A stretch of 16,750 bases of DNA, taken from positions 1 to 16,750 of the forward strand of contig CAJJNP010000060.1 in NCBI GenBank assembly GCA_905193145.1, written 5' to 3'. The notes below the pieces were generated by a model. It searched no databases. It was not told the DNA's origin and saw nothing but the letters and a program-made list of their open reading frames with translations. Position numbers and translations under genes: made by a program. The stretch comes from an uncultured Odoribacter sp. Lineage in GTDB: Bacteria; Bacteroidota; Bacteroidia; Bacteroidales; Marinifilaceae. This document shows positions 7,214-14,762 of the stretch, one piece after another; the first letter of the stretch is position 1; every line of letters starts with the position of its first letter.

Positions 7214-8110
7214 TTATACCAAGCGTTTAATCAATTCTTCCCGTTCTCCGTAAAGCATGTCTGCAATCGGAATCTCAATCAGAGTGTAGCAACCGGGTTG
7301 TTGGCGCATGGTAGCGCGTGCGGATGATACCATAATTTGGCTGGTGAGAGCCGGATTGTTAATATGCATATTGAATTCAAAGAGTTGGTTCTGCGTTTTC
7401 CCGGATACGCCTTTCCGGGTGAGGTTTACTCCGTGTCCCATATCCAGAAGGGCATTTACGTCTTCTACCTGCATGACGTGGGTTTCATCGTGGGCAAAAT
7501 AATCGTCTTCTTTGATTTTGCGAGCAACATCAGTAAAATTGTAGCCATCCAACAGTTCAATATATACCATACGGCGGTGGATTCCTGTACCTGTCGGGAT
7601 TGTCATGGAGAGAGCGGCTTTAACTCCTTCGATGGCTTTGACAGCTACAGTATGGCCCATGCTCATGCCGGGACCGAAATTTGTATAAGTAAGGCCTTTT
7701 GGAGCGCAAGCCTCCAATAATGCACGGATTACGGAGTCGGAACCCGGATCCCAACCGGCAGACATGACGGATACTGCATTATTGCGGCGAGCGGCTTCGT
7801 CAAGAGTGCGATGAAGCGCTACCGTCTGTGTATGAATGTCAAAGCTGTCAACGGTATTGATGCCCATGGCCAATGCTTCCAGAGCAAACTTTTCCACACT
7901 ACGGGTGGGGGTGCAGAGAATGGCGACTTGTACATCTTCTAATTCTTTTAATGTGCTAACCACTTTGTAATTTGTAATTTCTGGGGGAATCTGTGAAGCA
8001 TTCCTACGCACGATTCCTGCGATTTCAAAATCGGGGGCAGCCTGTAAGGCTTCGATTACATATTTTCCGATGTTGCCGTATCCTACGACGGCTGCTCTAG
8101 TCTTTTTCAT
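7214..8110 (-). CDS. ddh: meso-diaminopimelate D-dehydrogenase
   Basis: This 298-residue cytosolic enzyme makes meso-2,6-diaminopimelate in one step by NADPH-dependent reductive amination of tetrahydrodipicolinate. The product feeds both lysine synthesis and peptidoglycan. The N-terminus carries the Rossmann motif VVGYGNIGKYV (G10, G12, G15), with R35-R36 at the end of strand 2 suiting the NADP phosphate. Substrate-site stretches MSAGWDPGSDSVIR (from about 116) and GPGMSMGHTVAVKAIEGV, then PTGTGIHRRMVYIEL, are characteristic. The length is that of the Bacteroidota (type II) enzymes, somewhat shorter than the Corynebacterium form. It is the first gene of a four-gene minus-strand unit. I found no convincing promoter for it in the divergent region 8111-8239. 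Confidence 0.95.
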   Translation of the reverse strand: MKKTRAAVVGYGNIGKYVIEALQAAPDFEIAGIVRRNASQIPPEITNYKVVSTLKELEDVQVAILCTPTRSVEKFALEALAMGINTVDSFDIHTQTVALHRTLDEAARRNNAVSVMSAGWDPGSDSVIRALLEACAPKGLTYTNFGPGMSMGHTVAVKAIEGVKAALSMTIPTGTGIHRRMVYIELLDGYNFTDVARKIKEDDYFAHDETHVMQVEDVNALLDMGHGVNLTRKGVSGKTQNQLFEFNMHINNPALTSQIMVSSARATMRQQPGCYTLIEIPIADMLYGEREELIKRLV

Positions 8111-8183
8111 GGTCTTGGAGTTTTGAATTTATTGTTTTGTGCGTTGCGAATTTCGTAATAATTTTGGATTATCTCAAAGAGAG

Positions 8184-8199
8184 TGTGTAAAATATCACA
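8184..8199. promoter_or_regulatory. CRP/FNR-like palindrome TGTGT-N6-TCACA
   Basis: The 16-base site differs by one base from the CRP consensus TGTGA-N6-TCACA. It sits on the -33 region of the carrier promoter and in the divergent space to ddh. Bacteroidota have CRP/FNR-family regulators, but their ligands and sites vary, so the identity of any binder is open. Confidence 0.4.
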
Positions 8200-8214
8200 A
8201 GAATATTATCTTTG
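8184..8214 (+). promoter_or_regulatory. Bacteroidota-type promoter for the YfcC-like carrier
   Basis: TATCTTTG at 8207-8214 is an exact -7 match. TGTG at 8184-8187, 19 bases upstream, is a three-of-four -33 match. The expected transcription start near 8221 lies downstream of the earliest possible start codon (8183), which rules that start out. Confidence 0.75.
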
Positions 8215-8239
8215 CGCAACAATAAAAAAATGTAAGACT

Positions 8240-9817
8240 ATGCTAAAGAAAATTCCACATACCTATACGATCATATCTTCCATCATTTTGATTTGTGCTG
8301 CTTTGTCATGGATAATTCCGGCGGGAGAATATAATCGGCAGACAGTGGAGGTGAATGGTGCTGAGAGAACTGTGATTGTGGAAGGGTCGTTTCATGCAGT
8401 AGAGCAGGCTCCGCAGACGTGGCAGGTGTTTACATCTTTGTTGGAAGGGTTTGAAAAGCAGGCGGGAATTATTGCTTTTCTATTGATTATCGGTGGTGCT
8501 TTTCAGATTATGAACAGCAGTAGGGCTATTGATGTGGGGATTTTTTCATTTTTACGTTTTACTCAGGGATTGGAGCGCCATGCATGGATGAAACGATTGG
8601 GAGTAAATAATATAGTTATTGCCATGGTGATGGTGTTATTCAGCCTGTTCGGAGCTGTTTTTGGTATGAGTGAAGAGACATTGGCTTTTGTTATCATCAT
8701 AGTGCCATTGGCCATATCGATGGGATACGATTCGATTACAGGATTGTGTATGGTATATGTTGCTGCGCATGTCGGTTTTTCAGGTGCGATGCTGAATCCT
8801 TTTACGGTTGGGATTGCTCAAGGATTGGCCGGCTTGCCGTTGTTTTCGGGATTCGAGTACCGTTTTTTTTGTTGGGTTGTATTGACCGCCATTCTGATTG
8901 CATGTGTATTAATATATGCAGGACGTATAAAGCGCAAACCGACTTTGTCTCCCATGTATGAGGCAGATGCTTATTGGCGCGATCGTAGAAATGAGGGAAT
9001 CGAGGAGGTGGCTTTCCATACATCGCAGGTGGCTTGGATGGTGTATGGGTTGATATTGACGGGACTCGTATTGTTTTCGGTATATTATCCTTGTACAAAT
9101 TTTAAGGTGGGAAATGCATCTGCCAGCCTTTATGCCGTTCCGGTGTGTACGGTTTTGTTTGCTTTGTTCGGCTGGTTGGGATTGAGGAAATCATTCCATT
9201 TTTTCATTTTGTCGATATTGGCATTTACCGTTGTCTTTCTGGTGATTGGAGTGATGGGACACGGTTGGTATCTGCCGGAAATATCCGGAATATTTCTGGC
9301 AATGGGAATATTGTCCGGCTATGCATCCGGAAAAAATGCGGATGGGATTATCAAATTGTTTCTGGAGGGGGCGAAAGATATATTGTCAGCGGCCATTGTG
9401 GTAGGGCTGGCAGGAGGAATTATCCAAGTGTTGCAGGAGGGAAGAATCATAGATCCTATTTTGCATGCTTTAGCCTCGCTGATGGGAGAAGCCGGAAAGG
9501 TTGTATCAGTAGGGGTGATGTATATGATTCAGACCTTGATAAATATAGTGATACCTTCGGGCTCGGCAAAGGCTGCACTGACAATGCCTATAATGGCTCC
9601 ATTTTCAGATGTTATCGGTATTTCGCGTCAGGCAACTGTGATGGCCTTCCAATTTGGTGATGGTTTTACCAATATGATAACTCCTACCTCAGCCGTATTG
9701 ATTGGAGCCTTGGGTATTGCCCGGATTCCTTATGAAGTGTGGGTGAAGTGGTTTTGGAAATTGTTGCTGTTGTTTATCGTTTTGGGCTTTGTGTTGTTGA
9801 TACCGATGGTATTGTAA
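8240..9817 (+). CDS. YfcC/DcuC-family membrane carrier
   Basis: This 525-residue inner-membrane protein has about 12 or more hydrophobic segments. The opening MLKKIPHTYTIISSIILICA followed by a WIIPAGEY motif, the paired regions FGMSEETLAFVIIIVPLAI and SGAMLNPFTVGIAQGLAG, and near the C-terminus IPSGSAKAALTMPIMAP and GDGFTNMITPTSAVLIGAL are the internal-repeat signatures of the YfcC branch of the DcuC (PF03606) ion-transporter group. Members are thought to carry C4-dicarboxylates, amino acids or peptides; the substrate here cannot be told. I placed the start at ATG 8240 because the promoter -7 element overlaps the upstream in-frame codons and the family begins with this sequence. It is transcribed alone, divergently from ddh. 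Confidence 0.9.
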   Translation: MLKKIPHTYTIISSIILICAALSWIIPAGEYNRQTVEVNGAERTVIVEGSFHAVEQAPQTWQVFTSLLEGFEKQAGIIAFLLIIGGAFQIMNSSRAIDVGIFSFLRFTQGLERHAWMKRLGVNNIVIAMVMVLFSLFGAVFGMSEETLAFVIIIVPLAISMGYDSITGLCMVYVAAHVGFSGAMLNPFTVGIAQGLAGLPLFSGFEYRFFCWVVLTAILIACVLIYAGRIKRKPTLSPMYEADAYWRDRRNEGIEEVAFHTSQVAWMVYGLILTGLVLFSVYYPCTNFKVGNASASLYAVPVCTVLFALFGWLGLRKSFHFFILSILAFTVVFLVIGVMGHGWYLPEISGIFLAMGILSGYASGKNADGIIKLFLEGAKDILSAAIVVGLAGGIIQVLQEGRIIDPILHALASLMGEAGKVVSVGVMYMIQTLINIVIPSGSAKAALTMPIMAPFSDVIGISRQATVMAFQFGDGFTNMITPTSAVLIGALGIARIPYEVWVKWFWKLLLLFIVLGFVLLIPMVL

Positions 9818-10062
9818 CAGAAGTTTAATCTTTTAGTATCTTCTTTGTTATAAAATACGTCTTCCTTTGTTGACGAAAAGGGAGGTGTTACGTTGTTAAT
9901 AAATAATAAAAAATAATAATTTAAGGATGGATTTAAAATTAATCCGTACATTTGAATTGAAATGTCGTTCGGACAATAGGGGAAAACAAAAAAACAAGTA
10001 AGTAGTAATAGGAAGATAAAACCAATTATAGATAACTATCAATGTTTAATTAAATTTTTTTT
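9818..10062. other. Intergenic region before the nuclease/receptor unit
   Basis: This 245-base AT-rich stretch has no gene. It holds an imperfect hairpin (9861-9868 with 9877-9884, one G-T pair, no T-run), a TAATAA-rich stretch at about 9897-9920, the inverted repeat GGATT-N7-AATCC (9929-9945), the -7 element at 9947-9954 and a roughly 100-base A-rich leader ending in TTAAATTTTTTTT before the start codon. Confidence 0.6.
9947..9954 (+). promoter_or_regulatory. -7 element of the nuclease/receptor operon promoter
   Basis: TACATTTG matches the TAnnTTTG consensus exactly, but no TTTG-like -33 element is found 18-20 bases upstream. Instead an inverted repeat (GGATT 9929-9933, AATCC 9941-9945) abuts it. 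A good -7 with a poor -33 suggests control by an activator or a repressor at the repeat. Confidence 0.55.
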
Positions 10063-12489
10063 ATGAAAAAGTTATTTGCATGGCGTAGCTTTGTGATGAT
10101 CTTTTGTATGGTCATGACTGCTAGTTTATGGAGTTGTAATGATGAAGATGTTGAAAACAGCATGCCTTTCATTGCTGTACCGGAGAATCAAGACACTTTG
10201 ACTTTGGTAAAAGAGGGCGGAGAATCGGTATTGGAAATTTTATCAAACCGTGAATGGAGTATCAAAGTACCTGCTGCAGCGGAGGAATGGTTGAGTGTGT
10301 CTCCGGATAAAGGAGAAAACAATGGAAAAGTAACTATCTTAACCACACAGAATGGTGGTGGAGCTCGTTCAGCAGAGTTGACGCTTTCCATTGGAATCAG
10401 TTCTACAAAGGTATTGGTGGTGCAGGAGGGTGAATCCGGAGCTGCCGGAACAGAGGCTTTGTATCAGGAAAATTGCGGAACTTCGGTTGAAAAAAATGAA
10501 AGTGATAAATGGCCTTATGCCGACCAATATACCGGTTGGGAAAAAGGCGGTTCATTGGATCAGTCCGGTGTTACCTACAACGGTAAGAGTGCAAATGTCA
10601 GCAACAGTGGCAATGCTTTTAAACCGGCAGAGGGTTCTTCTTTATCGGGTGCTCCTTATGTAGGAATGAATAGCAGTTCAGCTATTTTCAATATCAATAA
10701 TATCAATGTAACTGGAAAGACTAATTTTACCTTTAAGTTTGGAACAATTTTTCAGTCTGCTTATCCTATTGAATTTGGGCAGATTAATGTAGGTGATTTT
10801 AAATTGGAGGCAAGTGTAAACGGAAAAACTTGGGCTCCGTTGACTTATACTTTGGCGGTGGAAGACGGTGCTCATTGGTATATGGGAACTGCTGAATTTA
10901 AAGTGACAGAGGGTACAACAGCTTTGTCAATTCGTTTTTCGACACCGAATGTACAACAAAATCAAGGCTATCGTTTTGATGATTTCAAATTGTTTGAAGG
11001 CGGCAATGGCGAATTGATTGAAGGTGGAAGCGGGGAGAATCCAGAACAAGGGGATACTAAATATACGACAATTGCAGAGTTGGTAAAGAAGATCACTACA
11101 GAAAAGACAGATATAGGCAACTACAAGGTGAAAGGTATCGTTGTAACTGATATGACTAATAAAAACTTCAGTGCAGGAGGATTTTCTATTCAGACAGAAG
11201 GTGCGACAACTGCCGGTAATGGTATTTTAGTGTTCAAGTATAAAGAGAATTTTGAAGTTTTGGGTCTGAAAGTGGGAGATGAAGTGGAAATAGATCTATC
11301 TGCGGCTCAGCTTCAGGCATTTAAAGGTGCCGGTGCTGCTGCAGAGGCTCCTGCATGTAATGAATTGATTGTTCCGGGAACAGATTGTATTAAAAAGACA
11401 GGAAAAACAGTAGAAATAGCTCCGGTGACGATTACTGCAGATCAAATAGCAGATTTCCAGTCAATGTATGTGCAGATAGAAAATGCTCAGGCTAAAAATT
11501 CGGATGTAGCTACTTGGGAAGGAAAAGCATTTGATTTTGCTGCTAATGGGAAAGATTTTCCGGTATATATTTCTAAAAATGCAACGATTGTCGGTCAGCC
11601 GTTTTTAACAGGTAAAGGTACAATCAAAGGTCTTGCTTATGTGTATGGCGGTAGTAAAACAGCTAATTCTATGGCACAATTAGTACCGCGTGATTATTCG
11701 GATGTTTCCGGTTTGACAGGAGGAGAAGTTGTTGCTTTGAGTTTTGGAACTCCGAGCGTTTCCGGTGCAATGACTGTAGGTAAAGAAGTAAGCGGTGTGA
11801 AGATTTCTATTCCTTATTTCAATGCCAAGGGAACAGAGAAATATACTGTTTCTGCAACTGTAGCAGGTGTTAATGGTTTGAATGTAGCAGGTGGAGAAAA
11901 AACATTGAATGCCGGAAACGGAACAATGGAACTGGATGTTACCGGAACTCCGGATGCAGGAGGTGAGGCTACCTTTACTATCAATGGTATTGATGGTTTG
12001 ACAGATAATACTGTGACTGCAATGGTAAAAGGTGAGAGTGGTGAAGCTGTTGATTATACGAGTAATGTAGTTCTTCCGACAGTTGATGATAGTGGAAATT
12101 CGGCTTATACTGCAAAAATTATAATTGATGGAACAGAGTATGACGGTTTGAAACTGGGAACTAGTAAAAAAACAGGAATATATACCGTTGAAAATTTGCC
12201 GGTAACTGGAGAGGCAACTTTATCTTTCTATGGAGTTGCCTGGTCGGGAAAAAGTGGAACCGTTAGAATTACTGTTGAAAATGGAGGTACAATTGATGAA
12301 GAAGCAAGTAAGGAGTTTGTTTTGGTTGCGAACTCTGGTGTAATAAACAATCCTCCATTTACATTAACTGTTTCAGAATCAGATAAATATTCTGCTAAAT
12401 TGTCAGGAATTACAGCATCGACTACTTTGAAAATTGAGACACTGGCAAATAAGAATCGTGCAGTTCTTTTTGGTGTAAATGTAAAGTAA
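10063..12489 (+). CDS. Large surface lipoprotein: BACON, jelly-roll-like and DUF5689 domains
   Basis: This 808-residue exported lipoprotein has lipobox LWSC (Cys25) followed by acidic NDEDVE, a pattern often linked to surface display in Bacteroidota. Domains in order: BACON-like beta domain (about 37-122, with REWSIKVP, WLSVSPDKG and a final VVQEG); a jelly-roll-like domain (about 132-314, starting ALYQENCGTSV and ending YRFDDFKLFEGG); DUF5689, an OB-like domain (about 334-547, with YTTIAELVKKI, YKVKGIVVTD and LVPRDYSDV); an Ig-like region (about 555-690); and a C-terminal beta domain ending LKIETLANKNRAVLFGVNVK. No catalytic motif is seen, so a binding role is inferred. It heads the unit with two nuclease-family proteins and a TonB-dependent receptor, which makes extracellular nucleic acid a plausible ligand. 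A hairpin separates it from the next gene. Confidence 0.85.
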   Translation: MKKLFAWRSFVMIFCMVMTASLWSCNDEDVENSMPFIAVPENQDTLTLVKEGGESVLEILSNREWSIKVPAAAEEWLSVSPDKGENNGKVTILTTQNGGGARSAELTLSIGISSTKVLVVQEGESGAAGTEALYQENCGTSVEKNESDKWPYADQYTGWEKGGSLDQSGVTYNGKSANVSNSGNAFKPAEGSSLSGAPYVGMNSSSAIFNINNINVTGKTNFTFKFGTIFQSAYPIEFGQINVGDFKLEASVNGKTWAPLTYTLAVEDGAHWYMGTAEFKVTEGTTALSIRFSTPNVQQNQGYRFDDFKLFEGGNGELIEGGSGENPEQGDTKYTTIAELVKKITTEKTDIGNYKVKGIVVTDMTNKNFSAGGFSIQTEGATTAGNGILVFKYKENFEVLGLKVGDEVEIDLSAAQLQAFKGAGAAAEAPACNELIVPGTDCIKKTGKTVEIAPVTITADQIADFQSMYVQIENAQAKNSDVATWEGKAFDFAANGKDFPVYISKNATIVGQPFLTGKGTIKGLAYVYGGSKTANSMAQLVPRDYSDVSGLTGGEVVALSFGTPSVSGAMTVGKEVSGVKISIPYFNAKGTEKYTVSATVAGVNGLNVAGGEKTLNAGNGTMELDVTGTPDAGGEATFTINGIDGLTDNTVTAMVKGESGEAVDYTSNVVLPTVDDSGNSAYTAKIIIDGTEYDGLKLGTSKKTGIYTVENLPVTGEATLSFYGVAWSGKSGTVRITVENGGTIDEEASKEFVLVANSGVINNPPFTLTVSESDKYSAKLSGITASTTLKIETLANKNRAVLFGVNVK

Positions 12490-12512
12490 CCGAATATTAA
12501 TGTCATATATAG

Positions 12513-12541
12513 TCTCTGCCGAGAGGTGTCTCCGGCAGAGA
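12513..12541 (+). promoter_or_regulatory. Strong intercistronic hairpin without a T-run
   Basis: TCTCTGCCG (12513-12521) pairs perfectly with CGGCAGAGA (12533-12541). Inside, GAG pairs with CTC around a GTGT loop, with one bulged A, giving 12 base pairs. The sequence after it (TTATTATCTAAAG) lacks a T-tract, so it looks more like an mRNA-stabilising or partial-attenuation element than a full terminator. Confidence 0.6.
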
Positions 12542-12570
12542 TTATTATCTAAAGCGGAATAGTATAAAGG

Positions 12571-13707
12571 ATGAAGTATTGGTATTGGTTTTGCCGGATA
12601 ATGATAGCCGGTGTTTTAATTGCCGGATGTGATAGCGAGGATGGGGATGAGGAGTATGATGGATTGTTGGAAATAAAGCTGCAACGGAGCATTGTGAGTG
12701 CTTATGATGTGGCACAATTTGCAGATGTCACCTGTGAAGGAGATTGGCAGTTGGATTTGTCTTATCCGGAAGAAGAAAAAGATTGGTGTTCCGTATCGTC
12801 GCATAACGGGCATGGCAATGCAAAAGTTGCCGTGAACTACGGAAAAAATGAGGGAAAAAAGAGTAGAACGGTTACGTTGAGGGCGACAGCCGGTGGAAAG
12901 AGTGTGGAAACGGTTTTGACGCAAAAAGGAGTTGATGAAAGCGATCCGGATGAGGGAAAAAGTTGGATGGAATTGCCGGGAATTGCGCAAGGCAGTAATT
13001 ACCGCTTTGTGACGCATGAAGCGACTGTGGATGGTAAAAAAGTGAGAAATTACTCTATGTTGTTTGATACTAAGGAGCGCATCGCTTATTGGGTGGCTTA
13101 TCCACATTGTTCGATGTATTTGGGAAGTGTGGGTAGGACAGAGGCTTGGCAAACAGATCCGAATATACCTGCCGGTCAGCAAATGAATGCTTCGGTGAGA
13201 GGATATGACCGCGGGCATCAGATTCCTTCGGGAGACCGGACTGCGGCAAGAGGAATGAACGAACAGACGTTTTATTATTCGAATATGACTCCGCAGTTGG
13301 GTAGGTTCAATCAAGAAATCTGGGTGGATTTAGAAGATAAAGTGAGAACTTGGGCTAAGAAATGTGATACACTGTATGTTGTGACAGGTGCTGTATTGCA
13401 GACTATGGGCGGCAATGAACCGGTCAGATATGCCACTGATGGCTCCGGCAAGAAAATAGCCGTGCCCAACTATTATTATAAAGTGTTGCTCAGTCTGACG
13501 ATGGAAGGTGGAACTCGAAAATATAAGGCTACCGGATTCTGGTTTGAACATAAGGCTAACACGGGGTCTGTAAACGCTTCGTATATGATGGCTGTGGATG
13601 AGATTGGAAGAAAGACCGGATGGGATTTCTTTAAGCATTTGCCGACAGATGTTGAAATGGAGGTGGAGAAACAGTTGGTGCCGGGTGATTGGGGATTGCG
13701 TAATTGA
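12571..13707 (+). CDS. BACON lipoprotein with DNA/RNA non-specific endonuclease domain
   Basis: This 378-residue protein has a lipoprotein signal (lipobox IAGC, Cys20) followed by a very acidic stretch DSEDGDEEYD. A BACON-like domain spans about 32-119 (GDWQLDL, WCSVSS, then VLTQKG). The rest is a beta-beta-alpha-metal nuclease of the NucA/Serratia type: YSMLFDTKERIAYWVAYP leads to GYDRGHQIPSGDR, with catalytic His216 in DRGH, then FYYSNMTPQLGRFNQEIW with the Mg-ligand Asn247 and Glu255 further on. The active site is complete, so it should cut DNA and RNA, single- and double-stranded, outside the cytoplasm. It begins 81 bases after the large lipoprotein and ends 13 bases before the next enzyme. 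Confidence 0.95.
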   Translation: MKYWYWFCRIMIAGVLIAGCDSEDGDEEYDGLLEIKLQRSIVSAYDVAQFADVTCEGDWQLDLSYPEEEKDWCSVSSHNGHGNAKVAVNYGKNEGKKSRTVTLRATAGGKSVETVLTQKGVDESDPDEGKSWMELPGIAQGSNYRFVTHEATVDGKKVRNYSMLFDTKERIAYWVAYPHCSMYLGSVGRTEAWQTDPNIPAGQQMNASVRGYDRGHQIPSGDRTAARGMNEQTFYYSNMTPQLGRFNQEIWVDLEDKVRTWAKKCDTLYVVTGAVLQTMGGNEPVRYATDGSGKKIAVPNYYYKVLLSLTMEGGTRKYKATGFWFEHKANTGSVNASYMMAVDEIGRKTGWDFFKHLPTDVEMEVEKQLVPGDWGLRN

Positions 13708-13720
13708 CAAACATTATACT

Positions 13721-14755
13721 ATGAAAACGAATCTATTTATTTTGTTGGCGTTTTTGTTGCTGGCGGTCTGTCCGAAGGCAGATGCACAGAAACAGCCTTA
13801 CGCTGTGGTTTTCTATAATTTGGAGAACCTATTTGATACCATTCCGTCTCCGGGGGTATTTGACAGAGAGTTTACTCCGGGAGGTTCAAAGGTTTGGAAC
13901 AGTTCTAAATATTGGAAAAAAATCGGAAATATCGAGCAGGTATTTTTTGAAATAGCTAAGACTGTGAAAAGTTATCCTGCCGTGATAGGGGTGTGCGAAT
14001 TGGAAAACCGTAATGTGCTGGAGGATGTGGTGGCAGCTCCGAAATTGGCGAAGGCAAATTATGATATTGTACATTATGATTCTCCGGATGCCAGAGGTGT
14101 GGATGTTGCCTTGTTGTACCGTCCTGATATGTTTAAGGTGGAGGGAAGCAAATCACTAAGAGTGACATTGCCGGGACAGCCGGATTTTAAGACGCGAGAT
14201 GTATTGATGGTGTGGGGCTTGATGGGAGGTGAACGTTTTTGCTTTTTTGTGAACCACTGGCCGTCCCGCTTGGGAGGACAGGCAGCATCAGAATCGAAGC
14301 GTGTGGAGGCTGCCAAGGTTGTGCGTCGTGCCGTAGATTCTATTTCCGGAGTGTACCCGGATATGAAGGTGGTGATTATGGGCGATTTGAATGATGATCC
14401 CGTATGTAGAAGCCTGACAGAAGGATTGGGAGCAAAAGGAAAACCATCGGAAGTGAAAGCCGGCGATTTGTTTAATCCTTATGTTGCGATGTTTAAAGCT
14501 GGTTACGGGACGTTGGCTTATCAGGACGGATGGAATCTGTTTGACAATATGGTGGTGAACGAGAATCTGCTGAATGCCTCTTCCGGTAAGTTGAAATTAC
14601 GAAAACACGGCAAATTTTACGGGTATATATTCGATCGTCCATTTTTGCATCAACAGAGCGGACGATATAAAGGATATCCATTGCGAACTTTTGTCGGAGA
14701 CACTTTTCAGGGAGGATATAGTGACCATTTCCCTGTTTATCTGTTGATTGAGTAA
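13721..14755 (+). CDS. Secreted endonuclease/exonuclease/phosphatase-family protein
   Basis: This 344-residue exported enzyme has a standard signal peptide (MKTNLFILLAFLLL, cleavage probably after ADA at residue 22); the Cys17 context VC is a poor lipobox. Catalytic elements of the EEP fold are intact: VFYNLENLFDT (N33), the Mg-ligand Glu93 in VCELENR, GVDVALLYRP, His179 in VNHWPSR, Asp222 and Asn224 in MGDLNDDP, and Asp335-His336 in GYSDHFPVYL. The family includes DNases and phosphodiesterases, so it may trim oligonucleotides made by the nuclease upstream; phosphatase activity on another substrate is not excluded. I used ATG 13721 because an upstream in-frame start would overlap the previous gene by over 100 bases and lose the signal peptide. 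Confidence 0.92.
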   Translation: MKTNLFILLAFLLLAVCPKADAQKQPYAVVFYNLENLFDTIPSPGVFDREFTPGGSKVWNSSKYWKKIGNIEQVFFEIAKTVKSYPAVIGVCELENRNVLEDVVAAPKLAKANYDIVHYDSPDARGVDVALLYRPDMFKVEGSKSLRVTLPGQPDFKTRDVLMVWGLMGGERFCFFVNHWPSRLGGQAASESKRVEAAKVVRRAVDSISGVYPDMKVVIMGDLNDDPVCRSLTEGLGAKGKPSEVKAGDLFNPYVAMFKAGYGTLAYQDGWNLFDNMVVNENLLNASSGKLKLRKHGKFYGYIFDRPFLHQQSGRYKGYPLRTFVGDTFQGGYSDHFPVYLLIE

Positions 14756-14762
14756 AAATTTA

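Noticed and set aside
8183..8239. Upstream GTG start giving a 544-residue carrier
   Set aside because: The region holds the promoter -7 element (8207-8214), so these codons would not be in the mRNA. The extra residues are polar and unlike the family start.
8111..8239. Promoter for ddh on the minus strand
   Set aside because: Only partial -7 matches (such as the complement of CAAGAATA at 8198-8205) without a -33 partner were found, so none is annotated.
9861..9884. Possible terminator after the carrier gene
   Set aside because: The stem is 8 pairs with one G-T, has an 8-base loop and no T-run on either strand, so it is too weak to call.
9897..9920. TAATAA-rich repeat
   Set aside because: Short AT-rich stretch near a promoter, with no regular unit length; not a microsatellite or array.
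12616..13314. 232-codon open frame on the minus strand inside the nuclease gene
   Set aside because: It is antisense to an intact nuclease with all catalytic residues; low-complexity composition and no promoter or motif support it.
13598..13720. Upstream start for the EEP-family gene inside the nuclease gene
   Set aside because: It would overlap the nuclease coding region by 110 bases and bury a good signal peptide that begins at 13721.
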